Positions 54,016 to 63,606 of a DNA stretch of 64,000 bases are shown here, piece after piece. The notes beneath the pieces are model-generated. The model was not told the origin of the DNA. It saw only the letters and a list, made by a program, of their open reading frames with translations, and ran no database searches. The DNA lies in NCBI GenBank assembly GCA_965262665.1, contig CBDHFR010000002.1, forward strand, positions 310,001 to 374,000, written 5' to 3'. The stretch comes from CBDBND01 sp965262665 (GTDB lineage: Bacteria > Pseudomonadota > Alphaproteobacteria > Rhodospirillales > Rhodospirillaceae). Position 1 is the stretch's first letter. The number at the start of each line of letters is the position of its first letter. The translations under genes were made by a program, and so were the position numbers.

Positions 54016-55407
54016 ATGGCTGATTCACCAAATTCTGAGCTTCAGAAGAATCCTGATCTGCGGACACAGGCGGAAGACGCCCTGACCAGTGGCAATCTTG
54101 ATTTGGCCAGAACGCTGGCAGAAAACCTCAGCGAACGGAAGGTTATCGGGCCATGGGATAAGGTAGTCCTCGGTCGCATTGCCTTGGCCGATAATAAGAT
54201 TGAACAAGCTATCAATTGGTTACGCAGGCCCGTGAGGAATTGCCCAGTGAAGGGTCAATTCTGGTCGACTTAGCGTCTTCTTATGCTGCAAAGAAGAAAT
54301 GGTTCCAGGCTGCCGAGACATTGGCGGTGGCCATTGAGCAGTGGCCAACCATCGCCGACCTCCATGAACGCCACGCCATTTATCTCGCCAATGCGGGAAA
54401 ACAAGACGTGGCGGACGACGCTCTGGAACGGGTTTTGGCCCTGAATGGCACTCACCCCGGCGCTTGGGCCTTCACCGGCGAACGGCAGATGGAAGCGGCG
54501 ACCTCGCAGCTGCCAAAGCCTCATTTTTGTGCGCCATTGAATCCGATCCGTCCCACCGTTCGGCATTGTCCAACCTTGCACTCCTTTATGAACGGGAAGG
54601 GGACCTTTCCGCATCGCGTCACGTGCTGAATCAACTCTGCGAAGCGTACGAGAACGACGCCTCGTTCCAACACCGGCGTGGACAGATTCTGTTGTCCATG
54701 GGCCGCTTGAAGGAAGGATGGAGTGACTACGCGCGCCGCCTTAAGAGCAAAGCCTACAAAAGTTGGCAATACGCCTTGCGGGTTCCCTATTGGGCCGGCA
54801 AGGACATTTCCAGCAAACATCTTGTTGTCTGGATGGATCAGGGACTGGGCGAACAGATCCTGACAGCAAGTTTGATTCCCGAGGTCCTGAGTAGAGCCGG
54901 CGCTGTAACTTTGGCATGCGATCCACGCTTGTGCTCCTTGTTTGAACGGTCATTTCCAGGCGTACGCGTGGTGTCCTTAGAAGCCACACGAAACAAAGGC
55001 GAGGCGCTCGGACAGATCGATATTCAAGCCAGCATCAGTGAACTTGGCACATGTCTACGGCCTGTTTTGACTTCTTTCCTGGATCCGTCTCCTTTCTTAA
55101 TACCAGATGTCGAGCAAGTGGCTTTGTTGAAACAAAAACTGCACGGCAGTGAGTCTAGACCCCTTGTCGGGGTGTCATGGCGCAGTGCCAATCCGCTCGC
55201 GGGTCAAGAAAAGAGCACAGACCTGATAAAACATTGGGCGTCTGTTCTGTCCTGTCATGACGTGCGCTTTGTGTCCATCCAATATGGGAGACAAAACCGG
55301 AGCTTGATAAAGCTCGAAAAGAAGTTGATGTCAGTATCATCGATCCAGAACTGGATAGTATGCGAGATGTGGACGGTTTCGTATCCTTGACGGCAGCCAT
55401 GGATCTA
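54016..55407 (+). pseudogene. TPR protein with glycosyltransferase-like C-terminus, frameshifted and IS-disrupted
   Basis: Three successive frames encode one protein: MADSPNSELQKNPDLRTQAE to IEQAINWLRR; then QAREELPSEGSILVDLASSY with TPR-like repeats; then DLAAAKASFLCAIESDPSHR, ALSNLALLYEREGDLSASRH and a domain with VVWMDQGLGEQILTASLIPE. A further shift near 55285 leads to ETKPELDKARKEVDVSIIDP and GFVSLTAAMDL, where the IS630-type element inserts at TA (55406-55407). The C-terminal part resembles the ADP-heptose-transferase-like domain seen in TPR proteins linked to glycosylation. What follows the IS (56459-56571) does not clearly continue it. Confidence 0.75.
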
Positions 55408-56458
55408 GAGCAGATTCAATTTAGTCCCGATCATATCCGGCGGCGGCGAAGTAGTTTTCGCATTCGGTTGAGGTGAAGGCGTCGATGGCGTCGGCAATGG
55501 CGTCCCACAGGTCGTCGGCGGTTCTGGCGGCGGCCTTTCTCAGGAGCGCCTTGAGTTTGGCGAAGGCCATCTCGATCGGGTTGCAGTCGGGACTGTAGGG
55601 CGGCAGATACAGCAGGGTTGCGCCGGCGGCTTCGATGGCCTGGCGGATGCCAGCGACCTTGTGGGCGGGCAGGTTGGCCATGACGACGCTGTCTCCGGGG
55701 TCGAGTTCGGGTACCAGGACCTGTTCCACATAGGCCTTGAAGGCAGCCCCATGCATCGGCCCGTCGAGGAGCATCGGGGCCCGCCAGGCCCCGGAGAGGC
55801 GCAAGCCGGCGGTCAACGTGGTGGTCTTCCAATGGCCATGGGGTATGGCGGCCCGGCACCGTTCGCCTTTGCGCGACCATCCCCGCAGCCGCGCCATCTT
55901 CATCGACGCGCCGGTCTGGTCGATGAAGATCAGCCGTTCCGGAGCGAGCCCTGCCTGGCCTTCGAACCAGAGCCGGCGCCGCGCGAGCACGTCCGGGCGC
56001 CGCCGCTCCGCTGCATGGCCGGTCTTTTTTTGTGCGTCAGCCCGCGCTTGGCGAAGAAGTGCCAGACCCGTCGACGGGCACACCCGAACCCCGTGCGACG
56101 CCGCCAGCTTCTCGCCAATCTCGGCCAGCGTCATAGCCTTGGTCTGCGCCACCAGAGCCAGGATAAAGGCCTCATGCGCATCCAGCTTCGAGCCCGGCGG
56201 TTGGCCCTGGCGGTCGGGCTCGATCGAGCCCGTCTCGCGCCAGCGCCGGTGCCAGTGGATCGCCGTCGCTGGCGCGACACGAAAACGCGCCGCGGCCCCC
56301 CGTGCAGACAGACCCCCCGTGATCGCCTCGACGACCCGCCGGCGAAGATCATTCCCGTAACAATGCCCCATGTCTGACACCAAATCGCCTCGGGATATAG
56401 AATCATGGAGTGGGACGCTTGGGAATCCCCTTCGATTCACAATTCAGTCAAACCGCTC
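55408..56458 (-). mobile_element. IS630-type element, full length (1051 bp), catalytic Asp replaced
   Basis: Flanked by TA at 55406-55407 and 56459-56460; ends GAGCAGATTCAATTTAGTCC and (inverted) GAGCGGTTTGACTGAATTG. The transposase frame runs from 56440 (likely start MGHCYGNDLRRRVVEAITGG at 56371) to 55421 without a stop. However, a one-base gain after PST misreads about 30 residues (GLALLRQARADAQKKTGHAA instead of VWHFFAKRG...). The first catalytic Asp is present but followed by Gln (FIDQTGASMK), and the second is replaced by Ala (VVMANLPAHKVAG). The NPIE Glu is kept. Probably inactive. Confidence 0.9.
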
Positions 56459-56571
56459 TAGTGAGGTGAGTTATCGCCGTTCCGAGTCGCACCTTGCTTG
56501 GTCAATTCCAAGCCAATCATTAGTTTAGTGACCAGGACCAAGGGCCTAAAGGAGTTGACCCTACCATCCTA

Positions 56572-57628
56572 GAGCGTTTCCGAGGTTGAATGAATCAAAA
56601 TTTTGTTGTCATGGTCTTGGCAGACTGATTCGATAGCCGCTTTGGCGGGGGCATCGTGGCTGTATCGGAAGACCTGCGTATTCGTTTGGCGAGGAAAGTG
56701 GCGTCGGGCATGTCGCGCCGTCAGGCGGCGGCCCTTTTTGAGGTGAGCGCAAGCTCGGCGGTGCGGGATGGCGGGCGATATGAAGACGAGGGGACTGTCG
56801 CGGTCAAGCCACGGCCGTCGCGCCAGCGCCGTCTTGATCCTTGACGGCGAGGATATCCTGCGCTGGATTAAGGAGACGCCAGACCCGACACTGCAAGAGC
56901 TGTCTGAGCGTTTGGACGAAGTTCACCAAGTGATTGCGCCGACTTCGACGATTAATGACTGGTTCCGCGCGCGCAAGATCAGCTTTAAAAAAACCGCCCA
57001 CGCCAGTGAACAGGAACGCGCGGATGGGCAGGCAGCACGCGTGGTTTGGCGCCAACGTCAGGCCCGGCTCCCGGCCCATCCCGAGCGGGTCGGCAGGATC
57101 GTGTTCCTTGACGAAACAAGTATCAATACCAAAATGGCGCGCCTGCGGGGGCGCTGTCCCAGCGGCCAGCGGATGGTTGCCGCCATTCCCCATGGTCATT
57201 GGAAAACCATGACCTTCATTGCCGGATTGCGCGGTGACGGCCTGACCGCGCCCTGGGTGCCCTGATTTGATCGAGGGCGCCATGGACGGTGATGCATTCG
57301 AGCAGTACATCAAAACGCAACGCGCCCCGACCCTTCAAAAAGGCGCTGTTGTTGTCCCCGGCAATCTGCCGGCCGACAAACGCGACGGTGCCAGGCGGGC
57401 GGTTGAAAAGCGGGGCGCATGGCTTTTGTTCCTGCCACCCTATGCGCCGGACTTCAACCCGATCGAGCTCGCATTTTCAAAGTTCAAAGCTCACATGAAG
57501 CGCTTAAAACCCCGCACCATCGATGATCTGTGGAAAGCCGCCGGTAACGTCTGCGGCCTCTTCAATCACGAGCACTGCAGGAACTTCTTGGTTGCTGACG
57601 GCTATGCGTCAGAATAAATCGGAAATGC
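56572..57628 (+). mobile_element. Defective IS630-type element, copy 2 (1057 bp)
   Basis: Same length and almost the same sequence as the copies at 19042 and 61070, including both frameshifts and VVPGNLPADK in place of the second catalytic Asp region. The left flank is TA (56570-56571), but the right flank is TT, so the target duplication is not perfect. Lies between the broken TPR gene and ilvD, ending about 80 bases from the ilvD stop codon. Confidence 0.9.
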
Positions 57629-57709
57629 TTTAGGTCTTCCATCCCAGTGTTTCCTTTTGCACGGGCGAATGGTACTGCGCCCAGAACAGTGCGGCGACTG
57701 CTCCCGGCG

Positions 57710-59446
57710 TCAAATCTCTGCATAGACGTGGGTTTCAGCCTTGCTGCCTGGATGGGTGACGGCGCCGTCCTTGGCATCGCCGACCTGCTGGGCGTACTTC
57801 CACAGTGCTCCCGATTGGTAGTCGTGGGACCGAGGCGCCCAATCGGTGCGACGGCGGGCCAATTCTTCGTCATCGACCTCTAATTCTATGGACCCTTCTT
57901 CCGCATCAAGGGCGATCATGTCGCCGTCTTGAATAAGGGCGATCGGTCCACCGACTGCGGCTTCCGGCCCGACGTGGCCGACGCAGAAACCGCGGGTCGC
58001 GCCAGAAAAACGGCCGTCGGTGATCAACGCCACCTTCTCGCCCATGCCCTGGCCGTACAGCGCTGCGGTGGTCGACAGCATTTCCCGCATGCCCGGTCCG
58101 CCGCGCGGTCCTTCATAGCGGATGACCAGCACTTCGCCTTCTTTGTAGTCCTTGGTCTCGACCGCCTTGAAGGCGTCCTCCTCGCAATCGAAACAGCGCG
58201 CCGGGCCACGGAATTTTGTGGTGTTCATTCCAGCCACTTTGACAATGCTGCCTTGCGGCGCCAGAGAACCCTTGAGCCCGACCACGCCACCCGTCGGTGA
58301 GATTGGATCGGACACTGGTTGGATCACATCCTGATCCGCGGGAAATTTCACGTCGGCCAAATTCTCGGCCAAGGTCTTACCCGTCACAGTGATGCAATCG
58401 CCATGCAGGTAGCCACCGTCAAGCAGCGTTTTCAGAACAATGGACACACCGCCGACGTCGTAAAGATCCTTGGCCACGTACCGCCCCCCAGGCTTGAGGT
58501 TAGCGATGTAAGGCGTCTTCTTGAAAATTTCGCAGACGTCGTCGAGGTCAAATTTGATCCCAGCTTCATGAGCGATGGCCGGCAAGTGCAAACCGCCATT
58601 GGTGGATCCTCCCGTGGCTGCCACAACCACAGCCGCGTTCTCTAAAGACTCCCGGGTGACGATGTCACGCGGGCGCAGCCCCGAGGCAATCAGGTTCATC
58701 ACCGCCTTGCCGGACTCTTCGCCGTAGTGATCTCGGGATTCATAAGGCGCTGGTGCCCCCGCCGAGCCTGGCAACGCCAGGCCCATGGCTTCGGAGACAC
58801 AGGCCATGGTGTTGGCCGTGTACTGGCCACCACAAGCCCCAGCGGACGGACAGGCCACGCATTCCAGTTCGAAAAGGTCCTCATCGCTCATATTGCCGGC
58901 AGAATGCTGACCCACCGCTTCGAAGATATCGACGACGGTGACATCCTTACCTTTGAACTTACCCGGTAGAATGGAGCCGCCGTACATGAAAACGGACGGT
59001 ACGTTAAGACGGATCATGACCATCATCATACCGGGCAATGACTTGTCGCACCCGGCCAACCCGACCAGCGCGTCATAGCAATGACCGCGCATGGTCAGCT
59101 CCACAGAATCGGCAATCACTTCGCGGGACACTAGAGATGACTTCATCCCCGCATGACCCATGGCAATGCCGTCAGTGACGGTAATGGTGGTGAACTCTCG
59201 CGGGCTGCCGCCCCCTTCGATCACGCCTTTTTTGACCGCCTGCGCCTGGCGATTGAGGGCGATGTTGCAGGGAGCAGCCTCGTTCCAACAGGTCGCAACG
59301 CCGACGAAAGGCCGATGGATTTCCTCTTCCGTCATGCCCATGGCGTAGTAGTAGGAGCGGTGGGGCGCCCGCTCGGGCCCTTCAGTCACATGGCGTGAAG
59401 GCAGTTTGGCCTTATCAAAAACTGGTCTTGTTGCATCGTCGGGCAT
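57710..59446 (-). CDS. ilvD: Dihydroxy-acid dehydratase
   Basis: 578 residues; dehydrates dihydroxy acids to 2-keto acids in valine, leucine and isoleucine synthesis. The iron-sulfur cluster Cys residues are in VATCWNEAAPCN, LAGCDKSLPGMMM and CPSAGACGGQYTANTMACVS. GGSTNGGLHLPAIAHEAGI, VIRYEGPRGGPGMREMLS and ITDGRFSGATRGFCVGHVGP are also present. Intact. No branched-chain operon partners are adjacent; an IS630-type copy lies just downstream and a broken transporter gene upstream. Confidence 0.97.
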   Translation of the reverse strand: MPDDATRPVFDKAKLPSRHVTEGPERAPHRSYYYAMGMTEEEIHRPFVGVATCWNEAAPCNIALNRQAQAVKKGVIEGGGSPREFTTITVTDGIAMGHAGMKSSLVSREVIADSVELTMRGHCYDALVGLAGCDKSLPGMMMVMIRLNVPSVFMYGGSILPGKFKGKDVTVVDIFEAVGQHSAGNMSDEDLFELECVACPSAGACGGQYTANTMACVSEAMGLALPGSAGAPAPYESRDHYGEESGKAVMNLIASGLRPRDIVTRESLENAAVVVAATGGSTNGGLHLPAIAHEAGIKFDLDDVCEIFKKTPYIANLKPGGRYVAKDLYDVGGVSIVLKTLLDGGYLHGDCITVTGKTLAENLADVKFPADQDVIQPVSDPISPTGGVVGLKGSLAPQGSIVKVAGMNTTKFRGPARCFDCEEDAFKAVETKDYKEGEVLVIRYEGPRGGPGMREMLSTTAALYGQGMGEKVALITDGRFSGATRGFCVGHVGPEAAVGGPIALIQDGDMIALDAEEGSIELEVDDEELARRRTDWAPRSHDYQSGALWKYAQQVGDAKDGAVTHPGSKAETHVYAEI

Positions 59447-59529
59447 GATGAGTCCTTAAGCGGATCAATTTTCGGCCCTTTCATAGGCGGCCATGGGCTA
59501 AAACACCAGGGAATTAGGGACTTGTGCGC

Positions 59530-61048
59530 CTATGACCCAGCAAGTTCTACGAGATCGTAGGCCGGCACGGTCAGGCGCCACGGCAGGGTTTTGATACGTG
59601 GTCCGCTGGCTGCCGGAATGACACTCTCAAACATAAATATTGCCGGCGCCAGTTCATGAACACGGGCCTGGGCTTCCTGCAGCAAGGCCAATCGTTTATC
59701 GGCCTCCAATTCCACCTGTATCTGCTCGAGCAGCGGCACCAGGCTCTCGTCACAGAAAAATGGCCGGGCACGCATACACGATGTGTACTCAAGAGGCCGC
59801 GACGCATTGTTGGTTGGGGCACTGTTCCAGGTGAGGTTAAAGAGGTCGGTTTCAAATGAAGACAGGGTGTACTGTTGTAACCATTGCTGACCGTTGGTTT
59901 GCACCAAGGTCATATTGATTCCGACGGCAGCCACATCCTGGGTGATCTGCTGCGCCAGCAAAGACAAATTCATATCCGTTGCGCTTACAGTCAAACTGAT
60001 GTCAACACCGTCTGAGTAACCCGCCTCGACGAGTAAGGCGCGGGCGCGGGCGGGATCGTACGGATAAGGTGCAACATCGGGATTGTAGCCATAAACAAAT
60101 GAGGGTGCGCCTTGATCAGCCGGCGGTGAGTTACCGCCGACCAAAAGGACCAGGAGTTCCTTGTTCACAGCATAGTTCAGCGCCTGACGGACGCGCACAT
60201 CGTGAATCGGCGAGCCAGGATTATCAACGGTGCGAAACGTGAACGACGAAACCATCGCCGTCGCAATGCGATGCATCGTTAATCCAGCCGCCTCCGCGTC
60301 GGGAATGAGTTCCGCCGGAATGTTAGCAACCAAATCTGCCTGATCGGTGGTCACCGCTTGCACACGCGACATGGCGTTGGGCGCGGGTATAAGAAGGAAT
60401 TCATCGAAACCCGGCTGCCGCCACGCCTTCGGTGCTGCAATCAAACGCGTGCGGCCACGGTTATCGCGCCAAGTGTCGAACTGAAAGGGGCCGGTGCCGA
60501 TAGGCTTTTGTGCGAATGCATCAACCGAGTCATCGTTAGCAAAAGCAGATGGATGGATGACGAATACGCCCGAGAGTTTATTGGGAATAAGGGGATCGGG
60601 GCGCGTCGTATGAACCAGAACCGCTTCAGGAGATTCAGCCTCAGCATTTGCAATAGTGTTAATCTCCCGGCCCACAGCGTCGATTTTCCTCGCGTCGATT
60701 GTGCCAGCCAATTCAAAGTGGAAGCGACGACGTCAGCAGTAAGCGGGTCGCCATTGGTAAATTCAACGCAGGACGCAGATAGAAAACCCCGTTCAGTGGA
60801 TCACGCTGTTCCCATGATATTGCTAATGCAGGAACTAATTTGCCGTCCAAACTCCATTCCGTCAGTGAGTCAAATAGCGCATGCCAGTAAAAGGAGCTGG
60901 GCATGCCGTTAGCGGTATAGGGCAAACCAAGACTGGGGGGTGGGAACTGAACCACCATGTGCAACGTTCCGCGAGGTTCTGCATGTACCATTTGGCCAAC
61001 AAACAATGCCAGCGCCGTCACAATAGATTTCAGCGCCACGCGTCTCAT
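59530..61048 (-). pseudogene. ABC transporter solute-binding protein (SBP_bac_5), frameshifted
   Basis: The start at 61048 gives a signal peptide (MRRVALKSIVTALALFVGQM then VHAEP). WHALFDSLTEWSLDGKLVPA, LAISWEQRDPLNGVFYLRP and ALNF follow, as in family 5 peptide/nickel-type binding proteins. The frame fails near 60765, continues TNGDPLTADVVASTLNWLA in a second frame, and from near 60708 runs AGTIDARKIDAVGREINTIA in a third. The rest is normal: PIGTGPFQFDTW, VRQALNYAVNKELLVLLVGG, PYPYDPARARALLVEAGYSD. Both shifts look like single-base losses. No permease or ATPase genes are adjacent in the window. An IS630-type element begins 22 bases upstream of the start codon. Confidence 0.83.
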
Positions 61049-61069
61049 CCGGCCGTCCAATCCTCTATA

Positions 61070-62126
61070 GCATTTCCGATTTATTCTGACGCATAGCCGT
61101 CAGCAACCAAGAAGTTCCTGCAGTGCTCGTGATTGAAGAGGCCGCAGACGTTACCGGCGGCTTTCCACAGATCATCGATGGTGCGGGGTTTTAAGCGCTT
61201 CATGTGAGCTTTGAACTTTGAAAATGCGAGCTCGATCGGGTTGAAGTCCGGCGCATAGGGCGGCAGGAACAAAAGCCATGCGCCCCGCTTTTCAACCGCC
61301 CGCCTGGCACCGTCGCGTTTGTCGGCCGGCAGATTGCCGGGGACAACAACAGCGCCTTTTTGAAGGGTCGGGGCGCGTTGCGTTTTGATGTACTGCTCGA
61401 ATGCATCACCGTCCATGGCGCCCTCGATCAAATCAGGGCACCCAGGGCGCGGTCAGGCCGTCACCGCGCAATCCGGCAATGAAGGTCATGGTTTTCCAAT
61501 GACCATGGGGAATGGCGGCAACCATCCGCTGGCCGCTGGGACAGCGCCCCCGCAGGCGCGCCATTTTGGTATTGATACTTGTTTCGTCAAGGAACACGAT
61601 CCTGCCGACCCGCTCGGGATGGGCCGGGAGCCGGGCCTGACGTTGGCGCCAAACCACGCGTGCTGCCTGCCCATCCGCGCGTTCCTGTTCACTGGCGTGG
61701 GCGGTTTTTTTAAAGCTGATCTTGCGCGCGCGGAACCAGTCATTAATCGTCGAAGTCGGCGCAATCACTTGGTGAACTTCGTCCAGACGCTCAGACAGCT
61801 CTTGCAGTGTCGGGTCTGGCGTCTCCTTAATCCAGCGCAGGATATCCTCGCCGTCAAGGATCAAGACGGCGCTGGCGCGACGGCCGTGGCTTGACCGCGA
61901 CAGTCCCCTCGTCTTCATATCGCCCGCCATACCGCACCGCCGAGCTTGCGCTCACCTCAAAAAGGGCTGCCGCCTGACGGCGCGACATGCCCGACGCCAC
62001 TTTCCTCGCCAAACGAATACGCAGGTCTTCCGATACAGCCACGATGCCCCCGCCAAAGCGGCTATCGAATCAGTCCGCCAAGACCATGACAACAAAATTT
62101 TGATTCATTCAACCTCGGAAACGCTC
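61070..62126 (-). mobile_element. Defective IS630-type element, copy 3 (1057 bp)
   Basis: Inverse orientation, flanked by TA at 61068-61069 and 62127-62128. Same two frameshifts and VVPGNLPADK substitution as copies 1 and 2. It lies directly upstream of the solute-binding protein gene and has probably replaced its promoter. Confidence 0.92.
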
Positions 62127-62338
62127 TAGGAATCCCTCAAATCGGTCCGTTTGACCGTAGTAGAAACCTCTGGACGAGGTTTTCGGAAGGGACAGCTGTC
62201 CTATACGGAAACTTCATCCGTCGATCTTGATGATTCAAACCGGCCAAGTGTGGATGATGTTTTTGAAAGGGACAGGTCTTCTCTGACAATGCGGGAACGA
62301 CGGTCGAGCATTCTCTATCGCTTTCTAATAGGTGCGCC
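62127..62338. other. Short non-coding stretch
   Basis: Contains an open frame of 63 codons on the plus strand (MTVVETSGRGFRKGQLSYTE) that I cannot assign. GAAGGGACAGCTGTCC and GAAAGGGACAGGT occur here about 80 bases apart and may be ends of a small element. Confidence 0.3.
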
Positions 62339-63540
62339 TTAGGCCTTTTTCGTGCCGAAGATGTTGCGCTTGCTGTACCAGGCCGGGGTGCCTTCTTTGT
62401 TCACGTCGAAGCCCACCCGTTCCATGTCGCCCGTGAAATTCATCTGTTTGTATTTCATACGCCAGACTTCGTTATTCCAGCGGTGATCTTTCTATTCCTG
62501 GTACTGGGCAAACCGGGCCCGGCACACCGCGGCTTCCACCTGTGAAGAAGTCGATGGGGAAGTAAAGGCGGCCTGGGCGAAGCACACGATGGGCTTCTGC
62601 GAATACGGCGCGAGACGTTTCAGCTGGAATTTCGTGGTGCAAGATATAACTGGCAACAATGTCGAAATGGTTGTCAGGAAAGTCCGTCTCTTCTGCTAGA
62701 CCCTGTACAAAATTGACATCAACGCCCTGATCGACGGCGCGCATACGGCCGTAGCGGATCATCGGTCCGCCCACTTCAACGCCCCATACCTCGGCGTCGG
62801 GGAACCGCTCCTTTAACGCGACAGAAAATTGTCCAAGGCCACAGCCCATATCAAGGATACGGGTCACTTTGCCGTCTTCCGGTACGGGAACCTGTTCAGC
62901 CAAACGGGCGTGATGCTGATCCTGATAGTTGTTGGTCGAGCGGGCTGAATAAAACGCATTTGTGCCGTAGTGGTAGAGGTGCCCCGCAAATGGATTGCCA
63001 ACGTAGCCGCCCGGCTGCATGTGAATTTCATGTTTAGCGTAGTTTGGTATGTCGAGTTCTGGATTTAATTTGAGCGTTCCAGGCCCAATGTTGTCGTAGG
63101 CCTCCATTTCTCCGAGATAGGTTTCGGCATCGTCTGAAAATGCAAGAAAGAAATTCCGGTGCGCAAAGCGCTGGCTCTAAATCCTCAGTAAGGCTTCAGT
63201 GCCGATGATGTGGTCGTCTTCCAGCATTTCAAGAACTTGATCGAGCGGCCGCTCTTTCTTGGGGTTAAGGCCATTGGCTTGTACAATCGCGTCCGCCCTT
63301 TTCTTAGCCGCTTGCAATACGGCCGAACCCCGCCAATTGCGGAAGCCAGTGAGAAAATCGTCTCGATTCTCAGCATCCAGGGTCGGCAAGCGCTCAAGAC
63401 GGCCACGGGCGCCTCTGCGTTCGACGTCCGGCGCACCGGCCGTATTGGTTCCAGCCTTGGCCTTGCGGCCTGAGATAAAGGACAAAAGGCGGACCCAACG
63501 CCTACAGCGGCACCAAAAAAAGGGTACGACGATCCAGCAT
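62339..63540 (-). pseudogene. SAM-dependent methyltransferase, decayed paralogue of 20884-22053
   Basis: Likely start at 63540 (MLDRRTLF, ribosome binding site AGGAGA), with a frameshift at a T7 run near 63516-63522. Then come SFISGRKAKAGTNTAGAPD and QVLEMLEDDHIIGTEALLRI, with an in-frame TAG at 63177-63179. SQRFAHRNFFLAFSDDAETY, MQPGGYVGNPFAGHLYHYG, ILDMGCGLGQFSVALKE (motif I) and AHRVLRPGRLYFPIDFFTGG follow. A frameshift near 62540 leads to AVCRARFAQYQE, a second in-frame TAG at 62492-62494, KDHRWNNEVWRMKYKQM and the end GTKKA at 62339. The paralogue has the same N-terminal helical region and PGGY motif. At least four lesions. Confidence 0.85.
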
Positions 63541-63606
63541 GTGATGTCTCCTATCCTATTAATTACGTATCGACGTGTAGGTCAGTCGTCCTAAAGGAAC
63601 CTTCGC

